Assembly: GCA_947073545.1 (NCBI GenBank)
Contig: CAMTMP010000025.1
Coordinates: 1 to 61,062 of the forward strand
Direction: 5' to 3'
Length of the DNA stretch: 61,062 nucleotides
From: an uncultured bacterium
Lineage (GTDB): Bacteria; Bacillota; Clostridia; Lachnospirales; Lachnospiraceae
Shown here: piece after piece, positions 26,277 through 33,985 of the stretch
Position numbering within the stretch: position 1 is the stretch's first letter
Layout: the number at the start of each line of letters is the position of its first letter
Made by a program: the position numbers and the translations under genes
The notes under the pieces: generated by a model
What the model was told of the DNA's origin: nothing
Databases searched by the model: none
Seen by the model: the letters and a program-made list of their open reading frames with translations, nothing else

Positions 26277-27221
26277 ATGAATAAACTTGTATGCGGCGTG
26301 GTGGTGGATGAAGCCTTATATGATAAATATAATTTGGATAAAGAAACGGGCATGCGAAGAAAGTATATGCTTTGCGGGCAGGAGCGGTCTCTTGACGCAA
26401 TAGAATTTTATGCCGGATCGGCGGATTATGCGAAGGAATCCCCCGAACTGGTGGAAGAGGCGAAAAGAATTGTGGGAGAGATCAGGAAGGAAATTAAAGA
26501 TTATTATGCAGCCAAAGACGGCAGAAAGGAATATGTTGCTATGAAGCATGATACATTTGACGGATATTTAAAGGACTTGCAGGAAATCCACGCCAAAGCA
26601 GCGCCGGAGCGGAGGGCGCTCAAGGAGAAGATGGATGCGGCACAGAACCGCTGGGAGGAAGATCAGCGGGAGTTCAAAGGTGACGAGCACTATTTGGCAC
26701 GGGAGAAGGTGCGTTATCTGGATGCACGGGAGGAGTACAAGGGGAATGTAATGGAACTGCAGCGGCGGACGAAGGAGGAGATACAGGCGGTGCAGGCTGA
26801 GTATGAGAAGCATGTAACGGACTTCTATTCTGCCAACGGGAACCGTCTGGATGAGGCGGCGGTGCGGCTGCTAAATTCTGGGATTAAGCTGACAGAAACG
26901 GAGATTGATGGCATGGTGAGCCAGAACACGGGAAACCCGACGATGCTCCGGCTGGTTTCGGATCACTGTGAGAAGATGGGGATTGAGAATCAAAATGCCA
27001 GAGTATATGGAAGCCTCGCAAGGAAAGCCGGCGCGGACGAGAGGGAAGCATTTAAGGTGATTGCGGATATGGTGGAAAAGGCGGTCAGTGAAAACGAGGT
27101 AACGGCGGATATCTGGTCGAAGCCGGAGTCCCATTTCCAGAGACTCAGCGATCAGCAGATCGGCGCCATGGGCGGATTCTTTGTGCGCCCTGCGGATAAG
27201 GAAGCAGAAACGGCAGAATAA
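26277..27221 (+). CDS. Coiled-coil protein of the element, 314 residues
   Basis: I do not recognise the family. The N-terminal 70 residues are globular, residues about 75-205 are strongly helical with coiled-coil character (KEKMDAAQNRWEEDQREF, MELQRRTKEEIQAVQAEYEK), and the C-terminus is helical. Position after TerL and the long coiled coil would suit a scaffold or minor structural protein, which is only an inference. It ends directly at the second promoter-like module. Confidence 0.6.
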   Translation: MNKLVCGVVVDEALYDKYNLDKETGMRRKYMLCGQERSLDAIEFYAGSADYAKESPELVEEAKRIVGEIRKEIKDYYAAKDGRKEYVAMKHDTFDGYLKDLQEIHAKAAPERRALKEKMDAAQNRWEEDQREFKGDEHYLAREKVRYLDAREEYKGNVMELQRRTKEEIQAVQAEYEKHVTDFYSANGNRLDEAAVRLLNSGIKLTETEIDGMVSQNTGNPTMLRLVSDHCEKMGIENQNARVYGSLARKAGADEREAFKVIADMVEKAVSENEVTADIWSKPESHFQRLSDQQIGAMGGFFVRPADKEAETAE

Positions 27222-27261
27222 CTTGGTACAACCGCCGCCCTCCAATGTCGGATAATAGAGA
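27222..27261 (+). promoter_or_regulatory. Late-promoter-like module, copy 2
   Basis: CTTGGTACAAC, eleven unconserved bases, then AATGTCGGATAATAGAGA. It matches copy 1 at 24185-24224 at 27 of 29 defined positions with identical spacing. It precedes the tail-related block. Confidence 0.65.
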
Positions 27262-27298
27262 CAGGAAAGGAATAAAGGGGGATTGGAGGGTGGGAAAT

Positions 27299-27808
27299 AT
27301 GTCGGAGAAACTTTCATTGCAGGCACAGGAAACACGGCGGGATTATAAAAGACGTTACCGGGAAAAGAACCGGGAGAAGATTAACAGGCAGCAGAGGGAA
27401 TGGCGAGCGGACAACGGCGACAAGGTACGGCAGTACAACAGGCGGTATTGGGAGAGCAGGGCACAGCGGGAGAACGCAAGAGCCTCTTATGCAGATTATG
27501 GCATTACGCCGGAGAAGCTGGAAGAGTTGATGATGATTGTCAGATCGGGGCAGTATGACCAAATGGTGCAGTCTGCGGCTCATGCGGCGAATGAAGGTAT
27601 TGCAGAGTGGATTTTATTTTCCGTGAAAGAAAATAAGTCCTATGACGCCTTGGAGAAACTCTGGGCGCGCGGGGATATTGAAAGGATTCCTTACGGAAAA
27701 ACGGATTTTTACGGGGCAAGGCGGCTGTTCTTCTACTATCTGGACTGTGCCCTTAAGGAACGGCAGGAGATAGAAAATAACATTTCGATTAGGGAAAAGA
27801 AAGGATGA
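27299..27808 (+). CDS. Basic hypothetical protein of the element, 169 residues
   Basis: The N-terminal 55 residues are very basic and rich in Arg, Asn and Gln (TRRDYKRRYREKNREKINRQ), a nucleic-acid-binding style stretch seen in several phage proteins. The rest is helical with LKERQEIENN at the end. ATG 27299 follows GGAGGGTGG. Function unknown; the position is just before the tail chaperone. Confidence 0.6.
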   Translation: MSEKLSLQAQETRRDYKRRYREKNREKINRQQREWRADNGDKVRQYNRRYWESRAQRENARASYADYGITPEKLEELMMIVRSGQYDQMVQSAAHAANEGIAEWILFSVKENKSYDALEKLWARGDIERIPYGKTDFYGARRLFFYYLDCALKERQEIENNISIREKKG

Positions 27809-27812
27809 AAAA

Positions 27813-28322
27813 ATGGAAAAAGAAAAAATGATTACAAGCGAAGTGGACACCTTAAGGCTTGAGGTGAACGACGACGGCGAGTACATAATGATCTCCGCGG
27901 ATGATGCAACCATGTTTGACCGTTTTGCGTCGGGCATCCGGCACATTGTGGAGCTGTCCGACCAGACGGCGGCGAAGGTGGAGGAAATCGAAAAACAGTA
28001 CGAGGGACAGTCTGGCTTTGATACAGACATGGAAAAGGTCGCCGCCATATCGGGGATAAACGTGGAGTTTTCAAGGGAGGCGGTTAGGACGGTGGATTCC
28101 ATCTTCGGGGAAGACACGGTAAAGAAGGTCTTCCGCAGTACATACAATGTTATCCCGGATTTCCTGCCGTCGGTCAATCTGATCACCGAGTTCTTTGAGC
28201 AGGTCACACCTCACATGGAAAAGCTGTTCAACCGCAAGCTGGAGACGCAGGAAAAGGCGGGTAAAGCGCGCATGGACAGGTACACGCCGCGGGACCACAG
28301 ACAGTCCCAGAGGAGGAAGTAG
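27813..28322 (+). CDS. Candidate tail assembly chaperone
   Basis: The 169-residue acidic protein (TLRLEVNDDGEYIMISADDATMFDRF at the start) is in the place and size range of proteins that hold the tape measure protein before tail assembly. Its C-terminus is basic. Call is from position plus the N-terminal acidic beta-type segment, not from a certain family match. A second small frame lies in the same phase directly after its TAG stop. Confidence 0.5.
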   Translation: MEKEKMITSEVDTLRLEVNDDGEYIMISADDATMFDRFASGIRHIVELSDQTAAKVEEIEKQYEGQSGFDTDMEKVAAISGINVEFSREAVRTVDSIFGEDTVKKVFRSTYNVIPDFLPSVNLITEFFEQVTPHMEKLFNRKLETQEKAGKARMDRYTPRDHRQSQRRK

Positions 28323-28328
28323 GGGACG

Positions 28329-28487
28329 GTGGCGGAGCAGAGCCGGGGAAAGGATGCGGAGATCGGGAGGGCGGTCTCAGAGATCGTCTCCCGTGGCAAT
28401 GATGCAGAGGTGAAGCGGGGCAGGGACGGAGATATCCTTGTGCTGGAAGTGAGGAAGAAGATCACAAAGAGAATAAAGGGCTTATGA
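28329..28487 (+). CDS. Small basic protein between tail chaperone and tape measure genes, 52 residues
   Basis: GTG start, in the same reading frame as the preceding gene and six bases after its TAG stop. The sequence (AEIGRAVSEIVSRGNDAEVK) is compact with an alternating charged end (LEVRKKITKRIKGL). Start by re-initiation, or readthrough of TAG as an extension of the chaperone, are both possible. Confidence 0.5.
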   Translation: MAEQSRGKDAEIGRAVSEIVSRGNDAEVKRGRDGDILVLEVRKKITKRIKGL

Positions 28488-28511
28488 ACGGGCATAAGTG
28501 GACGGCAGAGT

Positions 28512-28554
28512 GGTGCCAACAGATATGGGAGACTGTATCTGTTGGCACCTTTTT
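28512..28554 (+). terminator. Strong intrinsic terminator just before the tape measure gene
   Basis: A perfect 14-bp stem (GGTGCCAACAGATA with TATCTGTTGGCACC, loop of ten bases) is followed by five T. It lies 18 bases before the tape measure start and inside the operon, so the tape measure transcript must read through it or start elsewhere. Confidence 0.8.
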
Positions 28555-28572
28555 CGTTTTCGGGGTGATGTT

Positions 28573-31500
28573 ATGGCACAGTACGACGGCAGTATCAGAA
28601 TCAATACGGCAATCGAGACAAAGGGGCTAAAGCAGGATATTGCCGCATTAAAGGGAAAAATGAAGGAGCTGGGCTCCGGCATCGGGCAGGGCATGGCTGG
28701 CGTGGCGGGGAAGATAAACGCCGTTGAAAACAGCATAAAGAGGCTGGCATCCGGGATGCGGCGGGAAGTGTCCGGCATGAAAAGCAGCGTGGACGGGCTG
28801 TCCGGCTCTTTTAAAAGGTTAGGCGCGACGGTCGCGTCCGTTTTTGCCGTGCGGAAAGTTGCGGGCTTTGCAAGCTCCATGACGGAGCTGGGTTCCGACC
28901 TTGAGGAAGTGCAGAACGTGGTGGATGTGACCTTTACTACTATGTCGGACAAGATAAATGAGTTCGCCGTAAATGCCGCGAAAACTGCGGGATTGTCCGA
29001 AACAATGGCAAAGCGCTACGCTGGAACATTCGGGGCAATGTCCAAGTCCTTCGGCTTTACGGAGGATGCGGCATACCAGATGTCAACCGCTCTGACGCAG
29101 TTATCTGGCGACGTGGCGTCCTTTTACAACATTACGCAGGATGAGGCCTATACGAAGCTAAAGTCTGTATTCACGGGCGAGACGGAGACTTTAAAAGACC
29201 TCGGCGTGGTAATGACGGAGAATGCCCTCAATTCCTATGCCATGGCAAAGGGAATCGGGAAAACCGTGAGCAAAATGACGGAGCAGCAGAAGGTGGCGCT
29301 GCGGTATCAGTTTGTTCTGGAAAAGCTGTCTGGTGCTTCTGGCGATTTTATCCGCACGCAGGACAGTTGGGCAAACCAGACAAGGATCCTGAAACTGCAG
29401 ATCGAAAGCCTCAAGGCGACCATCGGGCAGGGGCTTATAAATGTCCTTAACCCTCTTCTGCAAATGCTCAATACCCTGCTTGGGAAGCTGAAGCAGGTGG
29501 CGAACGCCTTTAAATCCTTTACGGAATCCTTTTTCGGCAAAAGTTCCTCCGGCGGTTCCGGGTCTGGAAATAAGTATGTCGATACAGCCGAAGGCATCAC
29601 GGGTTCCCTCGAGGATGTGTCGGATGCGGCGCAGGAAGCGGAGAAATCTCTTGAAGGGTATCTGTCGCCGCTTGACGAGATTAACAGGTACGGGACGGGG
29701 AAGGGTGATGATCTCCTTCCCGGGCTTGAGGATATCGACTTCGGGAAGCTGGGCGATATCAACATGGATGTGACGGTAACGCCCGATCTGGATGAATCCG
29801 CGCTCTCAAAGAAGATCGTGGCAATGGCGAAAAAGGTGAAAAGCGTTCTGGAAAGGCTGTTCCGTCCTCTTAAAGAAGCGTGGGATCGTGAGGGCAAGTC
29901 CGTCATGGAAGCATGGAAACGTGCGCTTAATGAGGTCTGGAAACTGGTAAAGGACATAGGCAGGGATTTCCTTGACGTGTGGAATCAAGAAAAGACTATA
30001 AAGATACTGCAGAACATACTCGGCATCCTAGAAAATGCCGGGCGTACCGTGGAAAACCTTGCCCACAATTTCCGCGAAGCATGGAATGAGAATGACCGTG
30101 GTAAAAAGATTTTAGAGAATATCCGGGATATCACAGGAAAGATAGTCGAAAACATAAAAGCGGCATCCGACAAGACCGTAGAGTGGGCGGACGAACTGGA
30201 CTTTGCCCCGCTTCTGGAATCCTTTGAGAAATACACCAAGGCACTGATTCCGCTGGCTGACGCCCTAAGCGGCGTGCTGTCTGACTTTTACACCAAAGTT
30301 CTTCTGCCCCTTGGGACGTGGACGATTGAAAAGGGACTGCCGGAACTGCTTGACGTACTGACGAAGTTTAACGAGAAGGTGGACTGGGAGTCGTTACGGG
30401 CGAATCTTGCGGAATTTTGGGAGCATCTGGAGCCGTTTGCGGAGACGGTGGGCGAGGGCTTGATTCTCTTCATAGAGCGGGTTTCGGATGCGCTTGCCGA
30501 CTTCCTAAACAGCCAAGAATTTAAGGATTTTCTGGTAACGGTGGAAAACTGGATGGATGCTGTCACGCCGGAGGATGTGGCGGATGCGCTGGAACTGATA
30601 GCGAAATCGCTGATTACCCTTAAACTGGCGTTATTGGGATATAGTGCGATCAAGGGGATTGCTGGTATTTTTTCTACGATTAAGTCTTTTCTGGCGATAT
30701 TCGGAATCGGCGGGAGCGCCGCCACAGCAGCAGCGACCATGGATACCGTGTCCACAGCGGCAACTGGGCTTTCCACGGCACTGACCGGGCTTGCCGCCAC
30801 AGCCGCGGTTGTGGGCTCGTATAAACTCCTTACGGGGCATCTGGAGGAATTATTTGGCGCGTTCGGCAGGAGTACCGACCAAGGGAAAAGGCTGGAGGAG
30901 AGGTACGAGGGGCTTGACGGGGCGGCGCGGTTCGCAAAAGACGGTGTGGACACGCTCAAGAACGGCATAGAAGGGTATGGCTTTGCGGCGGATAACTGTG
31001 TGGGCACCGGCGTTGCCTTGGAAAAGGCAATGGAAGATATCGGAAACGGCGCAATCCTAACTGACGAACACATGGCACAGCTGCAGAGCCGGTTCAGCCT
31101 TACGGATGAAGACATGGAGATGCTAAGGCAGCACATGCTTGACTGTAACCCGCTTCTGCGTGAGATCGCCGATAACCTTGGGTTTGAAGATGCTTCGCCG
31201 GAAACGTTGCAGGATATCGCGGAAGGCTTTTCTATGATTGCAAACGGAGTGGAGCCGCTCCCGGATGATCTGGCAGGAATGACAACTGAGGCGGGTAACT
31301 TCATACAGGCTGTCATGGATGACAGCAATCCTATGGATGTATATGGGGAAAAACTTGCCAATATCGGTGCAATTTCGGACAATACAAGCGAGTCTTTAAA
31401 TAAAACCGGGAGAAGCATATCTGAGGGTGTTACCAAAGGAATGGAAGAGGCGGATGTTGAAACAGCGTCACAGGGACTCTTTGACCGTATTGTCGGGAAG

Positions 31501-32565
31501 ATAAAAGAACTTTTCGGGATTCACTCCCCGTCTACCGTAATGGCAGAAATTGGCGGATATCTTATTGAAGGACTGAAAAGCGGCATACTTGGCGGTTGGG
31601 ATTCGCTGAAGGAAACAGTCGGAACAATTGCGACCGGCATTACGGAAAAGTTTAAGTCAATCCTTGGAATACATAGTCCGTCCACCGTCATGGACGAGAA
31701 CGGTGTTTACATCATGGAGGGGCTTGAAAACGGGATAGGTGGGAGCGTTTACGGGATAACAGAAATTTTCAGTCATTTAAGCCAGTCCATAGTAAACATC
31801 ATGACATCCTTAAACCAGATAATCGGTGAACTTTCCGCAGAAATGGGGCGGACAATGTCGGAACAGTGGAAGCAGATGTCTGCAACCGTACAGGGCACTC
31901 TTAAAGAGACTTATGAAATGTCCTCATCCGTAATGAAAAGTATGGGAGAGACGTTAGCATCCGTTATGGGAAAGGCAAGCCAGACGTGGGGAAGCGGGTG
32001 GAGGCAGATGGGCGAGATCACGGCTGATATCTGCAGAAATATCGAGAGTACCGTATCAGGCATGGTTTCCAGTGTCCGTGGTATGCTGTCAGAAATATCA
32101 CAGGCTATTGAGTCGACGAAAGTAGCGGCGGCTTCTGTAAGCGTGGGTAGTTCTGGCCAGAGCTATTCCACCATGCCGCGTGCCGTGAGCCTTGCACGGG
32201 CTATCCAGACGCCTTCCGCGCCTTATGTCCATCCTGCTTTTGCGAAGCTGTCAAACATCGAGATACCAAAGCTGGCGACGGGCGCCGTTCTTCCGGCAAA
32301 CAGGGAGTTCCTTGCGCTGGTGGACGACCAGAAACACGGGACGAATGTGGAGGCGCCGCTTGACACGATCAGACAGGCAAGCGAAGAAGCGGTTCTGAAT
32401 GTCCTGTCAAAGCTCGGAATAACCGGCGGCTTGGGGAATAACAGCCAGACCATGGTTGCCAAGCTGTATCTGGACGGGCATCAAGTGACAGAAGCTGTGA
32501 TTAAAGACGGAATGGTGCAGCAGATGGCGACGGGGAACAATCCGTTTTTATTGGGAACCATATGA
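28573..32565 (+). CDS. Phage tail tape measure protein
   Basis: The 1330-residue protein would set tail length and line the tail tube. It has the typical N-terminal MAQYDGSIRINTAIETKGLKQDIAALKGKMKEL coil, an N-terminal domain with TTMSDKINEFAVNAAKTAGLSE near residue 115, a hydrophobic segment at about 680-750, two repeated FGIHSPSTVM / LGIHSPSTVM motifs near 980 and 1035, and Met-rich coiled coil after that. Start ATG 28573 is preferred to an upstream ATG that would be inside the terminator. It is the last gene before the right end; no distal tail or lysis genes follow. Confidence 0.9.
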   Translation: MAQYDGSIRINTAIETKGLKQDIAALKGKMKELGSGIGQGMAGVAGKINAVENSIKRLASGMRREVSGMKSSVDGLSGSFKRLGATVASVFAVRKVAGFASSMTELGSDLEEVQNVVDVTFTTMSDKINEFAVNAAKTAGLSETMAKRYAGTFGAMSKSFGFTEDAAYQMSTALTQLSGDVASFYNITQDEAYTKLKSVFTGETETLKDLGVVMTENALNSYAMAKGIGKTVSKMTEQQKVALRYQFVLEKLSGASGDFIRTQDSWANQTRILKLQIESLKATIGQGLINVLNPLLQMLNTLLGKLKQVANAFKSFTESFFGKSSSGGSGSGNKYVDTAEGITGSLEDVSDAAQEAEKSLEGYLSPLDEINRYGTGKGDDLLPGLEDIDFGKLGDINMDVTVTPDLDESALSKKIVAMAKKVKSVLERLFRPLKEAWDREGKSVMEAWKRALNEVWKLVKDIGRDFLDVWNQEKTIKILQNILGILENAGRTVENLAHNFREAWNENDRGKKILENIRDITGKIVENIKAASDKTVEWADELDFAPLLESFEKYTKALIPLADALSGVLSDFYTKVLLPLGTWTIEKGLPELLDVLTKFNEKVDWESLRANLAEFWEHLEPFAETVGEGLILFIERVSDALADFLNSQEFKDFLVTVENWMDAVTPEDVADALELIAKSLITLKLALLGYSAIKGIAGIFSTIKSFLAIFGIGGSAATAAATMDTVSTAATGLSTALTGLAATAAVVGSYKLLTGHLEELFGAFGRSTDQGKRLEERYEGLDGAARFAKDGVDTLKNGIEGYGFAADNCVGTGVALEKAMEDIGNGAILTDEHMAQLQSRFSLTDEDMEMLRQHMLDCNPLLREIADNLGFEDASPETLQDIAEGFSMIANGVEPLPDDLAGMTTEAGNFIQAVMDDSNPMDVYGEKLANIGAISDNTSESLNKTGRSISEGVTKGMEEADVETASQGLFDRIVGKIKELFGIHSPSTVMAEIGGYLIEGLKSGILGGWDSLKETVGTIATGITEKFKSILGIHSPSTVMDENGVYIMEGLENGIGGSVYGITEIFSHLSQSIVNIMTSLNQIIGELSAEMGRTMSEQWKQMSATVQGTLKETYEMSSSVMKSMGETLASVMGKASQTWGSGWRQMGEITADICRNIESTVSGMVSSVRGMLSEISQAIESTKVAAASVSVGSSGQSYSTMPRAVSLARAIQTPSAPYVHPAFAKLSNIEIPKLATGAVLPANREFLALVDDQKHGTNVEAPLDTIRQASEEAVLNVLSKLGITGGLGNNSQTMVAKLYLDGHQVTEAVIKDGMVQQMATGNNPFLLGTI

Positions 32566-32850
32566 GGCTTTATCGGAGAAAATCCATTGATGTAATCCTT
32601 AATAAATGGTATGATTGCTTTAATAAAAGTAAAAATGCCATGATATGTATTTGGTATATTTACGACAAGAGTTTATGGGAAAATCCGATAAAATGAGTGA
32701 CTGATTCGTGTTGCATTTCATGTTGCATAGTCATATGTAATAGTATATTTCTCGGTGCATTTCGGTAGTTTAATCTACTAGGATATACTCGCGACATCAG
32801 TGTTCATGCGGCTTCAAGGGAATACGCCATTTTCAATATGTTCTTTGTTC
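32566..32850. other. Right end of the element, noncoding
   Basis: No gene is seen. A 9-bp inverted repeat (TTTATCGGA at 32569, TCCGATAAA at 32684) is widely spaced. The integrase arm repeats follow at 32708-32728. Confidence 0.5.
32708..32728 (+). repeat. Right arm-type integrase binding repeats
   Basis: GTGTTGCAT at 32708 and ATGTTGCAT at 32720 have the same 12-base spacing as the pair at 17456-17476 and lie 122 bases before the right attachment repeat. Confidence 0.6.
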
Positions 32851-32877
32851 GGGTTCAAGTCCCCCTCTCGCTATTCA
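32851..32877 (+). repeat. Right attachment repeat (27 bp copy of the tRNA-Met 3' end)
   Basis: Exact copy of 17395-17421. It restores no tRNA on this side. Confidence 0.95.
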
Positions 32878-32880
32878 GGT

Positions 32881-32925
32881 AAAGTCCGGAATCCTTGTAA
32901 AATCAAGTATCCCGGGCTTTTTGTA
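32881..32925 (+). terminator. Probable original terminator of the tRNA-Met transcript
   Basis: CCGGAATCCTTG and CAAGTATCCCGG pair around a short loop and are followed by GCTTTTTG. Before integration this hairpin would have followed tRNA-Met directly. Confidence 0.6.
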
Positions 32926-33086
32926 TTTCCGCGGTAATCAAAAGGTAATCACAAAAAGTAATCTAACATATTTGCATCAAGCATTACCATATTTTTCTAC
33001 CACCGCTTTCTCCCACGCTGATTTTTCCTGCTCACCAGTTTTGGTTTTGTGTATTGCGCTTAATAAAAAGTTTGAGGAATTATTTT

Positions 33087-33253
33087 ATTTTTAAGCGGAC
33101 GATAAGAGGCTGCGGACGGACAAATATGGGGTAGCGGGGATGCCGGAATGGTTTGGAAACGGGCAGCGGTGGCTGATGATTGATCTGGAGGACAAAGACG
33201 ATCTGTACAAAGATGTCCTTAGGCTTATTCGGATAAGAAGGGGTGCGGATTGA
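33087..33253 (+). pseudogene. 3' remnant of an unidentified gene
   Basis: An open frame with no convincing start encodes about 55 residues with protein-like composition (MPEWFGNGQRWLMIDLEDKD) before TGA at 33251. The stop lies inside the hairpin that follows, as in the end of a normal gene. The upstream part is missing, which suggests it was replaced by insertion events. Confidence 0.4.
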
Positions 33254-33276
33254 CTCGAATAGTCAATCCGCACCCC
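33240..33276. terminator. Perfect 16-bp hairpin between convergent genes
   Basis: GGGGTGCGGATTGACT and AGTCAATCCGCACCCC flank a five-base loop. There is no strong T-run. It lies 15 bases from the stop of the cytidylate-kinase-like gene and overlaps the remnant's stop. Confidence 0.65.
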
Positions 33277-33291
33277 ATAGCGCTTGTCGGT

Positions 33292-33891
33292 TTATCCTTT
33301 CGCCGCCTCCATCAGAATCCTGACGCAGAGGTCAATTCCCAGATTCCCGGCATTCATGTACAGGTCATAATTTTTCGGATCGCCCCACTCGTGCGTGGTG
33401 AGCGCGTTGTAGAAATTCTTTCTTCTCTTGTCATTCTTCTTCAGTGCGTTTTCGGCTTCCGATTTCTCGATGCCCTCCCGCTCGATTGCACGCTGTATCC
33501 GTTTTTCATGGTTGGCATAGACAAACACATGCAGGGCGTTTTCCACATCCTTCAAAATATAGCCGGAGGCTCTTCCGACGATCACGCAGTTTCCTTCTTC
33601 GGCAGCCTTTTCGATGATGCGCTTTTCCTCCAGAAAAAGCTGGTCCGCAAGGGGTAGGTTCTTATTGCCGGAAGATCCGCCCAGAGGGGTTTTGGACAGG
33701 TTTAAAAGGACATTGCCGGAGCTGCTCTCCTCAAGCGTTTCAATGTTATAAAACGGTATGTCAAGTTTCTGCGCCGCCTCCAACAGGATATTTCGGTCAT
33801 AGAGTTTATATCCCAGCGATTCCGCCAGCCTTTTTCCGATCTCGTGTCCCCCGCTGGCATAACGCCGCTCGATTGTGATGATATGATACAT
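33292..33891 (-). CDS. Cytidylate kinase-like family protein
   Basis: The 199-residue P-loop-type protein begins MYHIITIERRYASGGHEIGKRLAESLGYKLYDRNIL, the form of the cytidylate-kinase-like (AAA_26) family, in which the P-loop is SGGHEIGKR. Later GNCVIVGRASGYIL and VYANHEKRIQRAIEREG match the NMP-kinase lid and core. It is not the essential Cmk; its substrate is unknown. AAGGGGG precedes ATG 33891. It lies downstream of mntP on the same strand, 94 bases away. Confidence 0.8.
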   Translation of the reverse strand: MYHIITIERRYASGGHEIGKRLAESLGYKLYDRNILLEAAQKLDIPFYNIETLEESSSGNVLLNLSKTPLGGSSGNKNLPLADQLFLEEKRIIEKAAEEGNCVIVGRASGYILKDVENALHVFVYANHEKRIQRAIEREGIEKSEAENALKKNDKRRKNFYNALTTHEWGDPKNYDLYMNAGNLGIDLCVRILMEAAKG

Positions 33892-33985
33892 AAATGCGTC
33901 CCCCTTTCTGCTGCTGGATGTGTTTTTCTTCTTACTTACCATTATAAACAATCCCGGGACATATCTCAAATTCTTTTTGCAGGTT

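Larger units (their letters stand above)
17395..32877. mobile_element. 15.5-kb integrated phage-like element, candidate phage satellite
   Basis: The element lies between 27-bp exact direct repeats at the tRNA-Met 3' end. It has an integrase, DUF3800 cargo and repressor on the minus strand, then a plus-strand run: Cro-like regulator, replication initiator, DnaC-like loader, small genes, terminase small and large subunits, a zinc-ribbon protein, a coiled-coil protein, a tail-chaperone candidate and a tape measure protein. There are no portal, protease, capsid, connector, tail tube, fibre or lysis genes. All frames are open and gene spacing is tight. Boundaries and integrase make the element certain; whether it is a satellite or a trimmed prophage is open. 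Confidence 0.9.
32878..33291. other. Scar region after the element with gene remnants
   Basis: Apart from the terminator at 32881, this stretch holds a repeated GGTAATCA motif (32933, 32944), a minus-strand frame of about 35 codons without a start (33090 to 32983, ending EKAVVEKYGNA, integrase-tail-like in style only), the plus-strand remnant at 33087-33253 and a perfect hairpin at 33240-33276. It looks like debris of earlier insertions at the same tRNA. Confidence 0.45.

Noticed and set aside
27813..28487. Classic -1 frameshift between two chaperone frames
   Set aside because: The downstream small frame is in the same phase as the upstream gene, so a -1 slip could not join them.
28498..28572. 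Upstream ATG giving a 25-residue longer tape measure protein
   Set aside because: This start lies before the terminator hairpin and would translate through it; ATG 28573 begins with the family's usual sequence.
32641..32700. Third copy of the late-promoter-like module (TTGGTA ... GATAAA)
   Set aside because: Spacing between the two blocks is 30 bases and the rest of the motif does not match.
32983..33090. Second integrase gene fragment on the minus strand
   Set aside because: The tail sequence only resembles integrase ends in style; no catalytic motif is present, so it is kept as unnamed debris.
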